NCBI GenBank assembly: GCA_027596195.1
Contig: JADGJG010000500.1
Span: 1 to 17,874 of the forward strand
Source of the DNA: Podochytrium sp. JEL0797
Lineage: Eukaryota; Chytridiomycota; Chytridiomycetes; Chytridiales; Chytriomycetaceae
DNA: 17,874 bases
Direction: 5' to 3'
Part shown: in pieces, positions 17,849 to 17,874 of the stretch
Numbering within the stretch: position 1 is the first letter of the stretch
Layout: the number at the start of each line of letters is the position of its first letter
Notes under the pieces: generated by a model
What the model saw: only the letters and a program-made list of their open reading frames with translations
The model's database searches: none
What the model was told of the DNA's origin: nothing
Translations under genes and position numbers: made by a program

Positions 17849-17874
17849 CGGCGGGGGCGGGGGGGGGGGGGGGG
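17802..17874. repeat. Near-homopolymer G tract at right end (probable artefact)
   Basis: Almost pure G with one or two C. It begins abruptly inside what looks like an intron of the last gene, mirrors the C tract at the left end, and has no telomere-type unit. Confidence 0.85.

Noticed and set aside
17802..17874. A native telomere at the right end
   Set aside because: No repeat unit, near-pure homopolymer, begins inside a gene, and mirrored at the other end.
1..17874. Bacterial-type operon, defence system, CRISPR or mobile element
   Set aside because: All genes carry spliceosomal introns and eukaryotic domain types; no transposase, integrase or spaced repeats seen. The only reverse transcriptase is TERT, shown by its TEN, T and CP motifs.

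Overview
This is a gene-dense, intron-rich piece of nuclear DNA from a microbial eukaryote. Spliceosomal introns are short (mostly 38-130 nt), with GT...AG ends and frequent CTAAC/CTAAT-type branch sites. Intergenic gaps are tens of bases. The telomerase and cystathionine beta-synthase sequences look opisthokont-like, so an early-diverging (zoosporic) fungus or a close relative is my best guess; the lineage is inferred, not proven. I found no rRNA, tRNA, mobile element or CRISPR.

Layout, left to right. (1) 1-118 is near-pure C, almost certainly a sequencing/assembly artefact. (2) 146-2771, minus strand: a multi-exon, disordered, FG-motif protein that looks like an FG nucleoporin, cut off at the left edge. 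(3) 2819-7646, plus strand: a complete telomerase reverse transcriptase gene (TERT), 21 exons, 1050 aa, with TEN, RNA-binding, RT and C-terminal domains. (4) 7665-14573, minus: a 13-exon gene for a protein of about 2048 aa, a long coiled coil followed by a huge Ser/Asn/Gln-rich disordered tail with internal repeats; family unknown. (5) 14642-16669, minus: a complete cystathionine beta-synthase gene (CBS), 9 exons, 482 aa. (6) 16814-17165, plus: a small two-exon, single-membrane-segment protein of 78 aa. (7) 17211-17773, minus: the 3' exon of an unknown gene with a basic tail. (8) 17802-17874 is near-pure G, the mirror image of the left end.

Exons of the complete genes were joined by hand. The summed coding lengths (3153 nt for TERT, 6147 nt for the coiled-coil gene, 1449 nt for CBS, 237 nt for the small protein) are all multiples of three, which supports the models.

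The genes do not form a pathway. TERT acts at telomeres, the FG protein probably at nuclear pores, and CBS in transsulfuration. What unites them is compaction: the TERT and FG-protein start codons lie 47 bp apart back to back, TERT and the coiled-coil gene end 18 bp apart, and several poly(A) signals overlap stop codons. The most unusual observations are an alternating C-rich/G-rich composition across exons in the left half, a dense run of GGGG tracts inside the TERT coding sequence, introns of about 38-39 nt (one of them translatable in frame), and a start codon that forms the last three bases of its exon.
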